Assembly: GCA_022264855.1 (NCBI GenBank)
Contig: JABYQU010000043.1
Coordinates: 1-64,000, forward strand
DNA length: 64,000 bases
Reading direction: 5' to 3'
Origin: Lenzites betulinus
Taxonomy: Eukaryota; Basidiomycota; Agaricomycetes; Polyporales; Polyporaceae
Shown in pieces: positions 1 to 12,485 of the stretch. The position numbers and the translations under genes are program-made. The notes under the pieces were generated by a model. That model did not search any database, had not been told where the DNA came from, and saw nothing but the letters and a program-made list of their open reading frames with translations. Each line of letters starts with the position of its first letter. Within the stretch, counting starts at the first letter, position 1.

Positions 1-2477
1 ACCACCGAAGTTGCAACTACCGCTATTTATTACACCTAGAAAGTTGCAATAACTGTTGTATACTCTACGCTCGAGTCGAGTCTCGACGCCTCGACGCTGA
101 ACCCGCCCGCGCTGCGTCTGGTGTCCTCGCTCCGCTCTCCCCGCCGTCCTCTGCCCTGCGTCTCTGCAGTGCTGTGCTCGCGGGAGAGGATGGTGGCGCC
201 GGGGGCCCCCGGCGCCACCATCCTCTCCCGCGAGCACGCTGTACGACCGAGAAGCCGGGCCGTAGCGGACGTGTTCTTCCTGCCCTTTGCAGTGACGTCC
301 GCTGCCCGCTGCCCGCCGCTTGCACCACGGCATCAACGAGGTACGTGCCCGATGGCCTGCACCCGAGGTAGGAACACATCAGTAAGGTGCGTCCTTTTGA
401 TTCAGAGGTACTTACCTGAGTCAGACTCGGACAGCCCGACCAGGTGAGTACTGATGCCGCTCGCATCCCTGCGCCGGTGTGCGTGGTCGTGGCCTGCGTT
501 CGACATCTAGCTGGGTTATTCGTCCTGTCGTAAGCGTGCACAGGGTGCGGGCGAGCGGCGCCATGAGCAGTGAACGTGGGGGGGGGGGGGGGGCATGATA
601 GGTGCAAGGCAAGGTGTGTCGGGGTCGCGCAGGGATACACTGACACCAACCCCCGTGTGCAGGACATACTCGGATGCATGCCCGAACATGCTCGGGGCAC
701 CTTCGTTCCTCACGCTGTCGTGTTGCGCACCGCAAGAGGATCCGCCGCCGCCCTCCGCGTGCCTTGCGCACGGCGCTGCGAGCCGCGAACACCGCTGGGC
801 ATTCACGCGTTGCGCTGCACGACAAGGTACGTCCATTTCCCGCTCGAGGCACGCAAATTTTCCCCCGTCACGACACTGATACGATTCCGAATTTGAAGCC
901 GAACAGGTGCGCATGCGCATACGCGTTTCACGCAACCCGTGAACGCCCCGCGGCCGACCGGGTCTGCAGCACACCCATGAACGAAGGCCAGGGCCGCCGT
1001 CCCGGATAGGGAAATGCCGACGACTCAGACCGTGACGTCCCAGCAGCGCGACGCGTCGCAGCTCGACAGCACGGTCGGGTCCGACGCTCGGATTCCGAGA
1101 CGGCGAAGCTGCTCGTGCGACAACGTTGCGCGCCGTGGCCCCGTCGCGCGCTGCCCCGGACCCACAACGCCCGCGGTGCGCCGCTGTGAGGGAGTGCACT
1201 CGCCGCCCGCACTCGAGGGGCGCGCTGGGTGTACCCCCCGGGCGCGGACGAGGAGTGCGCTCGCTCGTGCGCGCGGTGCTCTTGGCGACGGCGACGAGCC
1301 TCCCGCCCTCGGTTTCGCGTTCGGAACCCAGGGTGCGGGACCCGGGACGCCAACTTGTGCCAGTGCACTGCGACGCCGGAAAGGCAATCGCACGGCGTGG
1401 ACGGGGATCTACACTGACCGCCCGTAGTGGGGGGTGCGGCACGAGAAGACCCCGGGTTGTCGAGATGATCGTGGCCGATGACGGCGGGGACCAGTTGGGC
1501 GGACCCCGGGGTAGAGATTCTGGCAGGCGGGCGGTTCCGACGTGTGTGGGCCACGAGGGGGGCCCGGGCTCGCGGGCACCCCCGAGATCTATCACGCTTG
1601 TCGGTGCGCTTCATCGACGATGCACCGACGATTGGCATGGAAGGTGCGGCGGAGACGCGCTCGGAGCGCTCGGCGTCGTCGTTCGGGTCCCGGCGGGAGG
1701 TATGTGCTTTGGAGGTTCGATAGTTTCCATGTTCAGCCAAGTGCGCTCGACACGCCTGCCATTGCGAGTCCGGAGTGCCCGAGGATTTTGGCATCTCTGG
1801 GGGTATTGCGAAATTAACGTTGCTCCTTACCGCAGTCAGCATGAACGAGCCGGTCCGCGCACCCTCTGTCGCGGCGAATCAAAACGTCGAGAAGCTTGCA
1901 GCATGCGAGAATACCGCGTTGATTTCCTCAAGCGGTAGGTGCTTCTTTCTCATGCTCGGTCCTTTGCGCGCTGCACTGATGTTCTTTTGTCTTAGCTAGT
2001 CGCATTAGCTTCCTCGCACGGACGGCGTGCGACGGGAATCAAGTATCGTCTGCGAAGTGCGTGTACAACCCACAGCGCAATGAGCTCAACACAACACAAG
2101 AACTCTCCCTGCGTCGTCGAGGCCACTACGATGGGGAAATGCGTGTAGCGTCTCTCGCGCGGACAGTGTTCCCTATAGAGCGAACAACACACAACGCAGC
2201 GGGCATGTACGGCGCGACTCGGAGCCAGAGCCTCCTCCATCGAGGCCGCCATAATGGGAACCTCGCCGGGATAATTTGCGTGTACAGTGGCCGCGAAAAC
2301 ATAAGCGGCACCTCATCCGATGTAAGTACTGTATATATGGAGATCAGACTCTTTCTATATGCATTCGGACGCTAGTCTGCGATATTTCGACTCCCCCGCA
2401 GACGTGCTCATAGTACACCAGACATCTACAAGCTTCGCAATGGACCTGCCGCCGATTTGTGCATGTGACGTGTGTCT
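1..2477. other. Intergenic stretch without a supportable gene
   Basis: GC-rich sequence with many overlapping open frames on both strands, none of which shows a recognisable motif or a consistent exon chain. Several splice-donor-like strings (gtacgt, gtgagt) occur on the plus strand, so an unrecognised or decayed multi-exon gene cannot be excluded. It contains a perfect palindrome (174-237) and a run of 16 G (578-593). The last part is the 3' flank of the SDR gene that ends at 2478. Confidence 0.5.
174..237. repeat. Perfect 64-bp palindrome, no spacer
   Basis: The two 32-nt arms (174-205 and 206-237) are exact reverse complements and meet at a GGGGG/CCCCC centre with no loop. The first flanking bases on either side do not pair, so the boundary is sharp. 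The core is very GC-rich, so single strands would form an extremely stable hairpin. Confidence 0.95.
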
Positions 2478-3932
2478 TCACCACGCGTGATGGCCCCCGC
2501 TGACGATAATACTGCGCACACCACACAGCGCAGCCAAAATTGTGGTCAGTCCGTGCGCTAGCAATGTACTATGGCAGGGCCACTCACTCGCTCCCCGTGC
2601 AGTACGTGCTCGCGTCGCTCGCGAGCCACGCCGTGACCCCGCGCAGCTCGTCGGGCCGCCCGATGCGGCCCATCGGGTTGTTGCTCTGCCACCGCGACAG
2701 CAGCTCCGGGCGCTGCTCGAGGAACTTGCCGATCATGCTACAGGCAAGGTGGTCAGTACATCCGTGACACGACTCCGTGTGTGGGGTGTGGGGGCCAGCC
2801 CAGCCTGAGCCTTACGTGGTGTTGATGTATCCCGGGCTAATGGTGTTGACCCGGATCCGCTTGGGGGCGAGCTCGCACGCCATGCTGCGCGCCATCTGGA
2901 GCACGGCCGACTTGGAGGTGTTGTACGAGACCCAAGGGTGGCCCTTTGGCACAGAGGCGAGGACGGGTGAGCTGCGTGGATCGTGCGTAACGAGGAGAAG
3001 GCGACGTACCGGGTTCGCGCCGCTCCCGCTGATGCTGCCGATCAGGATGATGCTCCCGCCGTTGTCGAACTTGGCCATCTGGCGGCCGGCCGCTTGCGCG
3101 GTGAAGAGCACGCCGTCGACGTTCACGGCGTGCACCTGCGGTTATGATGCATATGCGCGTCAGCACACCCCTCGTCGCCCGCGCGCGCGCGGCGTCGGAC
3201 GTACCTGCCGGAACTGCTTCGCCGGATAGTCGAGGCAGTCCATGTCCCCCTTGAGGATGCCCGCGGCAGCGATGCACACGTCCATCCGCCCCTCCCTGCT
3301 CCCGATCGTCTCGCCGAGCTTCCACATCGCCTCCTGCAACGGCGGTACCAGGGTTATAAGCCGCCGCACGTCGTCTATGCGCGCGCGAGCACTAGGGCGG
3401 ACTGACCTGGTCCGTGACGTCCGCGCTCAGATACTCGAACGTCGCGCCGGGCGCGCGCCCGTCGAGCTTCGCCGCGTACGCGGCGACCTTGCCGAACTCT
3501 GCGTCGGGCTCGCGCGGCAGGTCGACGCAGTAGACGGCGCGCGCGCCCGCTTCGGCGAGGGCGAGCGCCATCTCGAGCCCGATGCCGCGCTGCGCGCCTG
3601 TGACGAGCGCGACGCGGTCGGCGAGCGAGAACTCGTGCGAGAAGAGCGTCGGGGAGGCGTCTGCAGCCGGCGGCGGTCAGCGGTCAAGGCACTGGCGTGG
3701 GGCGGGCAGGGAGAAGCTTGAGGGACGTACGGGCTGAAGGCGGGGCTTCGAGGGCTTTGGAGACGCCGACGAGGCCGTAGGCGGGGAGCGGCCCGGTGGC
3801 CTTGGAGCTCCCGGCGGATGAGGCGTGGGCGGCGGTGCTGCTGGAGAAGTGGCTGCGGCCTAGGGACGACGAAGCCGAGGCGGCGCGGAGAGGCAGAGCG
3901 GTCAGCTTGCGCTTGAACGTTGACGACAGCAT
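2478..3932 (-). CDS. SDR-1: classical short-chain dehydrogenase/reductase, probably mitochondrial
   Basis: Seven exons on the minus strand: 3932-3731, 3660-3407, 3333-3205, 3135-3010, 2943-2816, 2737-2588 and 2511-2478, giving 340 residues. Residues 1-67 are rich in Arg, Ser and Ala with almost no acidic residues, like a mitochondrial presequence. The Rossmann cofactor motif TGAQRGIG is at 88-95 and the second beta strand ends in Asp (AVYCVDL), which in classical SDRs favours NAD(H). The catalytic pair is Y244 and K248 (YNTSK), followed by the conserved NTISPGY. The usual NNAG motif is changed to AAAG. A minus-strand TATATAAT lies about 65 nt upstream of the ATG. The substrate is unknown; polyol or sugar reductases are the nearest well-known relatives. 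Intron positions and phases match the five other SDR genes in the window. The acceptor of exon 5 is the least certain boundary. Confidence 0.88.
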
Positions 3933-3994
3933 GGCTTGTAGGAGTTGTTGTTGTTGAAGAGAACTTGGTCGATGCTTCAGGCGCAATGTCGCGC

Positions 3995-4002
3995 ATTATA
4001 TA
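3995..4002 (-). promoter_or_regulatory. TATA box of SDR-1
   Basis: The minus strand reads TATATAAT about 65 nt upstream of the SDR-1 start codon at 3932. Distance and orientation suit a core promoter. This is inferred from sequence only. Confidence 0.5.
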
Positions 4003-4562
4003 CCACTGGAGAGCCGAAGGTTGTGTCGGACAGCGTGACGTCGCATGACGCGAATGCCGAAGCGGAAGCCCGCCCGCAGGCCCTTCTGAGGATCACGAGT
4101 ACTTGAATTGATGGGTGGGATGGCACGGGTGGTCCTGGTGCGATGAACAAGCTCGCTAGAGTGTCTTGGGATCTGCGTAGTGGGTCGGGTGGCATGTACG
4201 ATTGGTGCCAAGGTGGCAGCCGCAGTCCTTCACGGACATCGCGACCGGGCCCACCCCTGACTTGAAGAATTCTGGCCGCGCGTGATGTGAGAGTAGGGCA
4301 CGGCTGTACCTGGTTGGAGTGAGTGTCAGTACTGTAATGCTCGATCATGAACTGGTGATGCGTACCAAATAGCAGTCGTGCTCCCTCTCGTGTTGTGGTC
4401 AGCGTCATGGGATACCACGAACAGTACGTACTTTGTCGTCGCGGTACACGCGAAAGCACCGGCCTCCGGGATCGGGGACGAGAGTACGGAGACGAGATCC
4501 GACAATAATATTTATCTACTACGGGTAAACAACCAGCAAGACAGCGCGGTCGAGAGAGACGA

Positions 4563-6015
4563 TCAGAGGAGGGAGTCCAGTTTTGAAAGCACCTCCAGCA
4601 CCCCGGCGACGAGCTCGAAGGACAGGTCCTCCTCGCCCATCATCTCCTTCTTCACCTCCTGCAGCAGCCCGAGCACGATCTCGCGCGCGCTCGCGCCCGT
4701 GCTGCCCATCCCGATGCGCGCCGCCGCGCCCCCGTCCCGCCGCCGCGCCGGCGCGCCGCCGCTCCGCGCGCTGGGCCCCCCCGCGCTCGCCGCGCCAAAG
4801 GGCCAGGTCGCGAACTCGGCGAGGATGTCGTCGCAGCGCTGGAACGCGGCCTCGCGGTCCTCGTACGTGAGGCGGCCGAACGCGTTGTCGAGCACGCTCG
4901 CGGCGTACGCGGCGCACACGAGGCACACCGCGCGCGCGGCGCGGCACTGCGTGCCCTCCTTGTCGAGCGCGGCGGCGGGCACGGCGGAGGTGGTCGTGGT
5001 GAGGAGCGCGACGACGCGGGTGACGATGGACTCTTTGGTGCGCACGTCCGCGACGGGGTGCGTGGCCATGTCGAAGAGGAGGAAGTTGCGCTTTTCGGTG
5101 CGGAGGACGCCCTTGTCGACGAGCCCCTTTGCGAGCCGCTCGCGCACCTGCTTCAGCTGGAAGCCGATCTTCATCACGTTCCAGGTCTCGCCTGTGCGGG
5201 GGCGCGCGATCAGCGAAAGTCGCGTACGGCGTGCCGCGGGGGGCGCGCTCGCGCGCAGGCACGAGCGTCCTAGGGTGACGGCGGGAGAGCGGGGGAGAAG
5301 GCGGGGGCGACTCACCGCTGAGAAGGTCGATCCAGCTGTTGATGGACATGCGCTCCTGCTCCTGGCCCTTCATCATCCGGAGGGTCTCGTCGAGGATGGT
5401 CTCGCCCGTCTGTCGGTCATCGAGGACCTCCACTATCCGTTCTGCGAGAGGGAGCTGTCTGCGGTTGGGATCGCGGACGAGGGCGATGCGGCGGCGGAGG
5501 GCGAGCTCGATGAGGATGCAGCCTCGGAGGGCGTAGGAGATGTTGTCGTTCCAGAATGAGAGGTATCCCTGCGGGTGGCGATGAGCGACTGAGCGGGTTG
5601 GCGAGAAGCGGGTGAGGATGGACATGGCCGCTGGACCGAACGGCCGAGCTCGGGCGTGGTCAGGCACAAAGGGTCCCCGAGCACGGCAGCGGGGAGGGAG
5701 AAGAGATGGCGAGATACTGACCTGCTTGTCCTTGAGGCCGAGGAGGAGGACCTCCTCCATGATGGTCAGGCGGGGTGGCCTGCCGCCGAGGCGCGCATCT
5801 TCGCCCTCGCGCTCGAGGTCGCGTGGGTCAAAGGCGATCTTGCTGCCGCCCTCGAAGGCGGAGCCAGCGTGGTTGGCGGGGGAGTGGAGGGAGTCGCTTC
5901 GGGAGACGGAGGCGCTGTTTGAGGCGGAGGCGGGGCGCGGTTCGTCTGCGTCGTCGTCGCCGGTAGAGAGAGAGGTGGGCACGCGACGGCGAGAGAGGCC
6001 TGCAGACGAGCTCAT
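4563..6015 (-). CDS. vps74: VPS74/GOLPH3-family Golgi PI4P-binding protein
   Basis: Three exons on the minus strand: 6015-5722, 5568-5316 and 5191-4563, giving 391 residues. The first 75 or so residues are Ser-, Arg- and Asp-rich and look disordered. The GPP34 domain then runs to the C-terminus, with [41 protein letters not shown] and [15 protein letters not shown] in the order typical of the family. In yeast, Vps74 binds PI4P on Golgi membranes and retains glycosyltransferases by binding their cytosolic tails. The [11 protein letters not shown] segment corresponds to part of the PI4P pocket. The start at 6015 ([11 protein letters not shown]) was chosen because it opens the continuous frame into the domain; an in-frame upstream extension exists but is low-complexity. 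An internal Gly/Ala-rich insertion (near GAASAGG) is present in the C-terminal half. Confidence 0.93.
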
Positions 6016-8451
6016 CGGGCGGCGTCGGGGGCGGGACGGGGACGGAGTGGAGGACGAGGACGAGGACGAGGAGAGAGCGGACTGCGGTGACGGAGGCGCC
6101 AGGCGAGTGCCCACAGCGCCCGTGACCGTAGCCGCCTCCTCCCTGACCGCCATCCACGGCGAGCACGGCGCGCACGCGCGCAGACCGCGCTCGACAACGC
6201 GTACACCGGTCAACGCAGACTAGAGGACGTCCTCTAGCGACTCGCCAACCGCGCTCGATGGACCAGCCCCGGACCGAGCCAAGGCAGCTCGCGCTCGTAC
6301 GCCGCGGACGTTCGGAGGTGCGCTTGACGGGACAGCGAGCCTTATACGCAGCACTCCACTCGCATACGATCTTGTGCGAACGGATCCCACCGCGAAGGAG
6401 ACCGTCGGTCCAGGTCGCTCGACACGGCCTACCGCTCGACCCCTGCTCGCTAGCCGCTGTGGTCGCTCTGCTGCTCTCGCCGATCTGCCCTTCCTGCTGT
6501 CGCTTCCCGCGTCGGATCGTCCCTATTGGCTCGCCCTCTCCCGTCCTCTGCCTCTCCTGCGCTCACCCTTGGTCTCGCCTCGCCCGCCCGCTGCGCTACA
6601 CAGTCTAGACGCCTCGTCACCGAAGAGCACTCGCTTGCTGTGCGCAGGTGCTCGACCCGCGCCGTCTGTGTGCGAACGCATCTCACCTGGGCCAACCCCG
6701 CCGCTCTAGCTAGCTCGATACGGACCACTCGCTCGCTACGTCCTTCATTTCCGCTGCATACACAACCGGTGGCGGGCGCGTGTGCATCAGGTGCGCCCAC
6801 GGCCGCTCTGTAGCCTCCGCTGTTCTCATACGAACCGTCCAGCTGGGAGCCTAAACAGTGTGCTTCCTCTGTTCTACCGCGTCACCCCCGCCCGCTGTTC
6901 TGCAGGACGTGGTTCTTCCTCGCTCCGTTCCTGCCGAGTCCGGGCTTCCACGAGCGAGGATCCCCCTCGTGTGTGTCCCCAGTATCGCTGTGTCCAGTCC
7001 AGTATCATTGCGTATCGACGACCGCCCTGCCCGATGCCCTGCGCTGCCGGTCGCCAGCAACATACGCCAGCAACACGGCGCAGTGCCACACGAGTGCCTG
7101 GGCCTCGCGCACGCGCACGCACGTCTATTCTCGCGGGCTCCCTCGGGGGCTCCCTCGGGGCCTGCGCTATCTTCGCGTCGATCTTGCGCTCCGCAGCGGT
7201 CGTGTCACATTCGCCCTCCCGCGGTGGTCCTGCGCGGCAGACTCCGTCGGTGCTCACGGAGATGGAGGGGCAGGTTGCCTAGGCACCTCGTGATGGGTCC
7301 GCTCGCTGCCGCGGCCGCGGAGGGACATGGCTCGCGTCCGGCCTGCCCGCCGGCCCTCTGCATGCATCGCTCGTCTAGCTCTCTGTGACAGCGCTTTTGC
7401 GATTTCGTCGTGCGTCGCTGACATCATGCGCACACAGGAGCGCGCCGGCGGCCTGCGTATTCGCAGGGGCGTTCGTGCGGCTGCTGCATTAGCTCGAGCA
7501 TGGCGCGGACGACGTGGTGCGGGTTCGCACCAGCTGCAGCACAAGCTCGTCCTGTGCACGCACATCCCCATATGTCTCGCAGGAGACTTGGGTGGTCGGT
7601 AACCACGCCTTACGGCAGGGCACGCCCACGACGTCGGACGTTGCTACAGCAGCCAATAAAGGGCCAACACTCGGCGTACTACGCAGATCCAGTGAGGGCA
7701 CGGCGTGGGCGTGGCGGGGAATGAATGACCCGTAAACTCTGAGCTTGCACTTTCATAGTCCGTGCCTTTCTTCTCTCTCTGGGACCGGCACCGATAGCGC
7801 GTTAATCCGGTGACCTGCAGGACGAGGAGGACGCGTTCTGCTCGTTTCGCGCTGCGAATCGCTGCGGCCGGGCCTTCGCACGAGGTGCGTCTGGCGCACG
7901 TTAGGCTCTGCGTCCGACGGTACGTGGGCGCGCGACGACGACGACGACTCGGGCAGCGCACGATGGCCGGGCGAGCGGGGGTCGATGCCGGCATGCGCGC
8001 TGGGGGTAGGACTGGGACGGGGGATCAGCTTCTGGGGGAGAACGCGGAGGGCGCGTTGCCTGGGACCTCCCACGACTGCCCATTTTTGATACCGGGCGTG
8101 CGGCGGACTCCGTCTTCGAATTCGCCCTCCCTCGCCCTGGGCTCGCTCTCCGCGTCTGACATGAGGCATGCGCCCCGCGCGCGGCCATATTAATATTAAC
8201 GCTCCTTTGTCCGTCCTCTCTTCTATCCCTCGACGTCCTCCGCGTGTGCTGGGCATACCCGCTCTCCCTTCGCCCCCTTCGTCGCACCACCTCCTCTTTG
8301 CCCTTCAGCCCCTTCTTCGTTCTTTGACTTCGGTCGCTAGCCGCCTCTTCTCTACCATCCTCCTCCTCGCGACACCCGCTCGAGTAGGTCGTCCTTGTCC
8401 TGCCGCAGGCGCCAGCGACTCACAAACGCCTTTGTCGCAGCACACACCGCC
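6016..8451. other. Long divergent intergenic region
   Basis: It separates the divergent genes vps74 and the 439-residue protein gene. No frame shows a recognisable domain or spliceable chain. The last 250 bases are strongly pyrimidine-rich on the plus strand (CCTC and CTTC runs), as is common in fungal core promoters and 5' leaders. A long 5' UTR with introns is possible. Confidence 0.5.
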
Positions 8452-9841
8452 ATGAACTACAAGGACTTTGACGCACACGCCGAGCGCCGCTGGTCAGAAC
8501 TTGTCCCGCCCCACACCGCGCTCACCTTCGCAGCCATATGGGACCCCGACGAGGGCATGGTCACCTTCTCCGGCGCGCACCTCCTCGACTCCTGCGGCGA
8601 CAAAGGCCTCGGCGGCGGCGGCGGCGGGCGCGGCGACTCGCCGTACGACATCACGGACCCCGACGGCCAGTCGCAGGTGCTCACCATCGACCGCTTCGCG
8701 CTCGCGATGCCCTCCGCCGGGCTCGACTCGTTCGCGTACGCCCGCGACGCGCTCGTGGACGCCGAGACGGCGCTCGACTCGCGCTCGTGTCTCGGTCTCG
8801 GTGGCAACCCCGGCGGGTTGCGCGTGCCCCCTGGGATACATACTGCCCCCGATAGCCCCGCGGCGGCGTCTTCGATGGCGCTCGCGTCTCTTATCAATGC
8901 GCCCTTTCGGAGGAGCCTCGTGAGGGACCTTGTGGACCGCGGCAAGCAGCATATACGTGCGCGCAGGCCGGATGCCCAGGTCCGGGTGGAGGAGGAGGGA
9001 GCGAGGTATGGCATCAGCCCGTACGACTTGAAGTACATGCAGCCGCCACCGCCGTGCAGGCGGCCGGAGGGCGCGTGCAGAAGACCAGACAGCGCGGGCA
9101 GAGACTCGGACAAGACGGTCACCGACGAGGGCTTTTTCGAGGCGCACCGCCTGACGCGCGGCACGTTTGGGTCCGCGCCCGTCCTCGTGGACGTGAACCT
9201 GGTGCGTAGTACGCAGGTGTCCGCTAGGCCCGCAGTCAGAGTTCAGTTGTGCTGACGGCCGGCGCTCGCAGTCCTCGGCGTTCTCCGTCACGACCACCTC
9301 GACGTCGCGGTACGTCGAGATCGACCACCCGCGCTCGGACGACGAGCGCCACTACAGCCCGTCCCCGCTGCGCGAACGCAACGGCGACGGCGCGGAGAGC
9401 CAGCACGAGTCGACGTGGACGACGCTGCGCGACGTGGAGCGCGATATCTGCTTCAACGTCCCGCTCGAGGTCGGCCGCCGCCTGCGCAAGCCGCGCACAC
9501 CGCAGTCCTCGCAGCCCGCCTCGCACCATGCGTCTGCCTCGGCGTCGTCCTCGGCGTCGCCCTCGCCCTCGCCGCGCCTCCCGCCCTCGCCGTCGTCGCC
9601 CGCGCCCCCGGCAGAGGTCCTCGCGCGCAGACACTACAACCACCTCCCGCACCCGTCGCACTCGCCCAGCTCGTCCCGGCTCGCCGGGGACACGGCGCAC
9701 GCGCACCGGAACAGCCTGCGGCGCACGAAGGATCTCCTGCACCGCGTCGTCAGCTGCAAGAAGGGCAACGAGGACGACCACTGGGTGTGCGTCGAGGTCC
9801 AGCACAAGGTCAAGCAGCGCGTGTGCGTCGTCGACCTCTAG
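8452..9841 (+). CDS. Unrecognised 439-residue protein
   Basis: Two exons, 8452-9201 and 9272-9841, joined in phase 0 across a 70-nt intron. The start has a good context (ACCGCCATG). I do not recognise a family. The N-terminal half has an acidic, mixed-composition start with the segment WDPDEGMVTFSGAH, then a Gly run near residues 55-62. A Ser/Pro/Ala-rich linker lies near residues 300-330. The last 60 residues are charged and evenly composed (RRTKDLLHRVVSCKK, then VCVEVQHKVKQRVCVVDL), which looks like a folded, conserved segment. No signal peptide or membrane segment is visible. Strong GC bias at third positions over both exons supports coding. Confidence 0.75.
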
Positions 9842-11150
9842 CGCGCCGCCCGCAAGCCTCTCACCCCTCCCTGTCCCCTGCGCCCCTCCGTGACGAGCTC
9901 GCGGCGGTGCCTCCGAGGCGCCGCGGGCGTTGCGCGGGCGAGCGGACGGCCACGCGGCGGCGGCGCGTGTGTGCGTGTGTATGAGTTTGTGGGACAGTCG
10001 TTATTTCCGCGAAGCCCGCCGCGGGCGGGGCACGCCATGTTTAGACTCGGGATCCGCGGGGGACGCGCGCGCGCGCGCACAGTGCGGCCGTGTGCCCAGT
10101 GGACACTTCGCCGTGTGTGGTCCCCGGTGTTCTGGCAGGCTTCGCCGCCGCGCGGACGCTGCCCGCTCCACTTCGTGTGTTCGTTCGTGTACCAGCCCGA
10201 GATCGGCGATCTCTCCCACCCTCGTTCTTGCCGCCTTTCCTCCCGTTTTTCCGTGCAGCGCGTTCACCCCCTCCCCTGGCCTGTTCAGCTCGTGTCCCGC
10301 GCCCTCGCTGTGTGTACTTGTATCTGTAGTCCTCGCACCCATGCGCTCGATGTTTCGTCTTTGAGCGACACCACATTTGTCCGGGCCATGGCTTTTAGGG
10401 CCGTGTGCGCCGTGTACCCCCCTGTACTTACCAAACATCCGTGTACCGCTGTACGCTACGCACCATGCGCCGTGTAGCACAATGAAATATAGGAGTCGCT
10501 CAACGTGATGTGTGCTTCAGCCGCGCGGTACGTGCGTCCGCGACGTGAACGCAGCGAGGGAGGAGCCGTTCGGGAGCGTGGCCGGAACGGTACAGGCTGC
10601 AGACGTTGTATTGCAAAACGGCCTCTACACGACGGCATGCGCGTGCACTCCCGAGCTCTATCCGCGCCGTCCCGTCCCCATCCTCGCCTCCTGAGCGTCC
10701 GACCGTCGACCTTCGTGAGTGCAGCGCAGGGCAGCGTCGTAAATAAGAAGAATAGTGAGACATGGGATACGTAGCGTCCCAGACAGGTAAACAATGAAGG
10801 AAAATGGGGGTTGATGTAGACAACACACGGCAGGAGAAATGGAATGCGGCGCGGCGCGTGAATGCGCGGAGGGGGCGGTATAAACAGACAGGGGTAGGAT
10901 ATCACAAGCGGTGGGTCATAAACAGTAATACAAGGCGACAGGGAGCGTGCGCGGGCGGTGTGGACGCGGTGCGGAGGTATGGCCAGACGTAGGTCAGGTC
11001 CCGGGAGAAGAGAAGCGAAACGAGGACGCAGGATGACGGGTGGCGCCGCGGAGCGAAGGCAAGACGGAGCAACAGGCTGTACTTTGATGAGGGGAGACGG
11101 AGGCCGGTAGCCGGTACGCGGCACGGGGCGGCGCGGGCGAGACGAGGGGG
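9842..11150. other. Convergent intergenic region
   Basis: It holds the 3' flanks of the 439-residue protein gene (plus) and of chs7 (minus). A plus-strand frame from 9890 is open for nearly 200 codons but has no motif and begins inside the 3' flank, so it is not called. Confidence 0.5.
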
Positions 11151-12485
11151 TTACCGAGGGTAGTACATGTCGTCCTCCCACGAATCTGCGCGGCCGTGTC
11201 AGTCGGGAGTGCACCGGGGTGCGCGGAGGAGGGGAGAGGGGCGGACCTTCCGTAATGCTTCGCCACGCAAAGTACAGCACGGTGACGGCCGCGGTCTCGA
11301 GCACAGTTGCGACGAAGGTGCCGTCCACCTTGTGTGCTGCGCCCTGTGCGGTGTGGGAGAGGCATGGTGAGCGGGTGGGCGCAGGCGCGCGCGAGGGGAG
11401 ACGTACGCGACAGATCACTTTGCTCAACAAAAAAAAGTCCAGCTGGCTGAGGACAAACAAAACAGCAGCCAGAACATAGTACCACATCGGGCGGACCTCG
11501 TTCAGCAGGCCCAGGACGACGTAGGTCATCACGCAGAAGTAAAGGATCGCGGCGCTGCGGGTGGAAGACGGGCCGTGAGAGCGTGATCACCGGAACGAGT
11601 AGAGCAAGAGATACGCACGCGCCCGGCCATATGCTCGTGAGCACGAAGAGGGGGATGCTGTGGAGGTCTACGGCGGGATTTGAGGGGCCGAACACGGAGG
11701 TGAAGGAAAAGCCGACGTCGAGGGCGATGTAGCCGGTGGCGATGAAGAAAGCCAGCGTGAAAAAGTTGAAAGGCTAGCATATGGATGTGAGCGCGTGCAG
11801 GGGCACGGACGGCGGGGGACATACGACAAGAGCGCTCAGGGTGCCGTCCTCGACCACTTGTGTGCTGACGATGGCATTGCCGAGGAGAGACCAGAAGGTG
11901 GCGGCAACCAGACCTGCGTGAATAGCGGTGATGGCAGTAAGTGCAGTGGAACCTTGCTCGAGGAACGAGCCGGTGGAAATGAGCTGGAAGGGGAGGGTGA
12001 GGAAGTAAGCGGCGAGGAAGAGGCGGAACTCGATGCGACCTGGAAGATGGGTCAGTATCGGGCGGCCGAGGTAGTGATTACGGACGGGGGGAAGACGGGG
12101 AAGGCTATGTTGGCCCGGATGCGATGAAGAGGATGAAGTGGACTGACCGACGGCGGCCCTTCTACGGCTGGTCCATATGATGAGGAGAAGGACGACGATC
12201 ATGCTGAGGGCACATGCGATGATGTTTGCGATGTTTGCGAGGGAGCCGTCTTTGCCTACGAGTGGAATGCCGCATTCTGGGTTGACTCCGACAGGGGCGG
12301 AGGCGGGATCTGCAGAAGAGCCCTGGAGGACGGAGCTGTTGTGGTGTTGAAGCTGTGGTACGCTGTGGTCAATCGGAGCAGGCGGGGAGCAGGAGGACGA
12401 GACGGACCTGGCGGTAGAAGAGATTGCACCAAGGATAGGAGGGGACCTGGTGACAGAGCGGCTCGAAGTCGCCGAAGTGGGTCAT
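11151..12485 (-). CDS. chs7: CHS7-type chitin synthase export chaperone
   Basis: Seven exons on the minus strand: 12485-12408, 12352-12148, 12039-11825, 11773-11619, 11554-11407, 11343-11247 and 11185-11151, giving 310 residues. The start MTHFGDFEPLCHQVPSYPWC and the following VGVNPECGIPLVG match the conserved Cys-containing N-terminus of fungal Chs7. About seven hydrophobic segments follow, including the family signatures FQLISTGSFLEQGSTA, LGNAIVSTQVVEDGTL, TSVFGPSNP and LFVLSQLDFFLLS. The C-terminus (AWRSITEDSWEDDMYYPR) is short and acidic. In yeast, Chs7 is an ER membrane protein needed for folding and ER exit of the class IV chitin synthase Chs3. Exon 2 could start at a nearby alternative AG, but only the chosen one keeps the frame. 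Confidence 0.94.

Noticed and set aside
516..1842. Long minus-strand frames of 304-359 codons
   Set aside because: Arg/Pro/Gly-rich translations without motifs, overlapping several equally long plus-strand frames. Typical of GC-rich non-coding DNA.
4378..5559. Plus-strand open frame of 393 codons
   Set aside because: Antisense to vps74 exons; GC-rich third positions of the real gene create open antisense frames. No motif.
10456..11532. Minus-strand frame of 358 codons
   Set aside because: It reads through two chs7 introns and past the chs7 stop; only the exon 5 part is real coding sequence.
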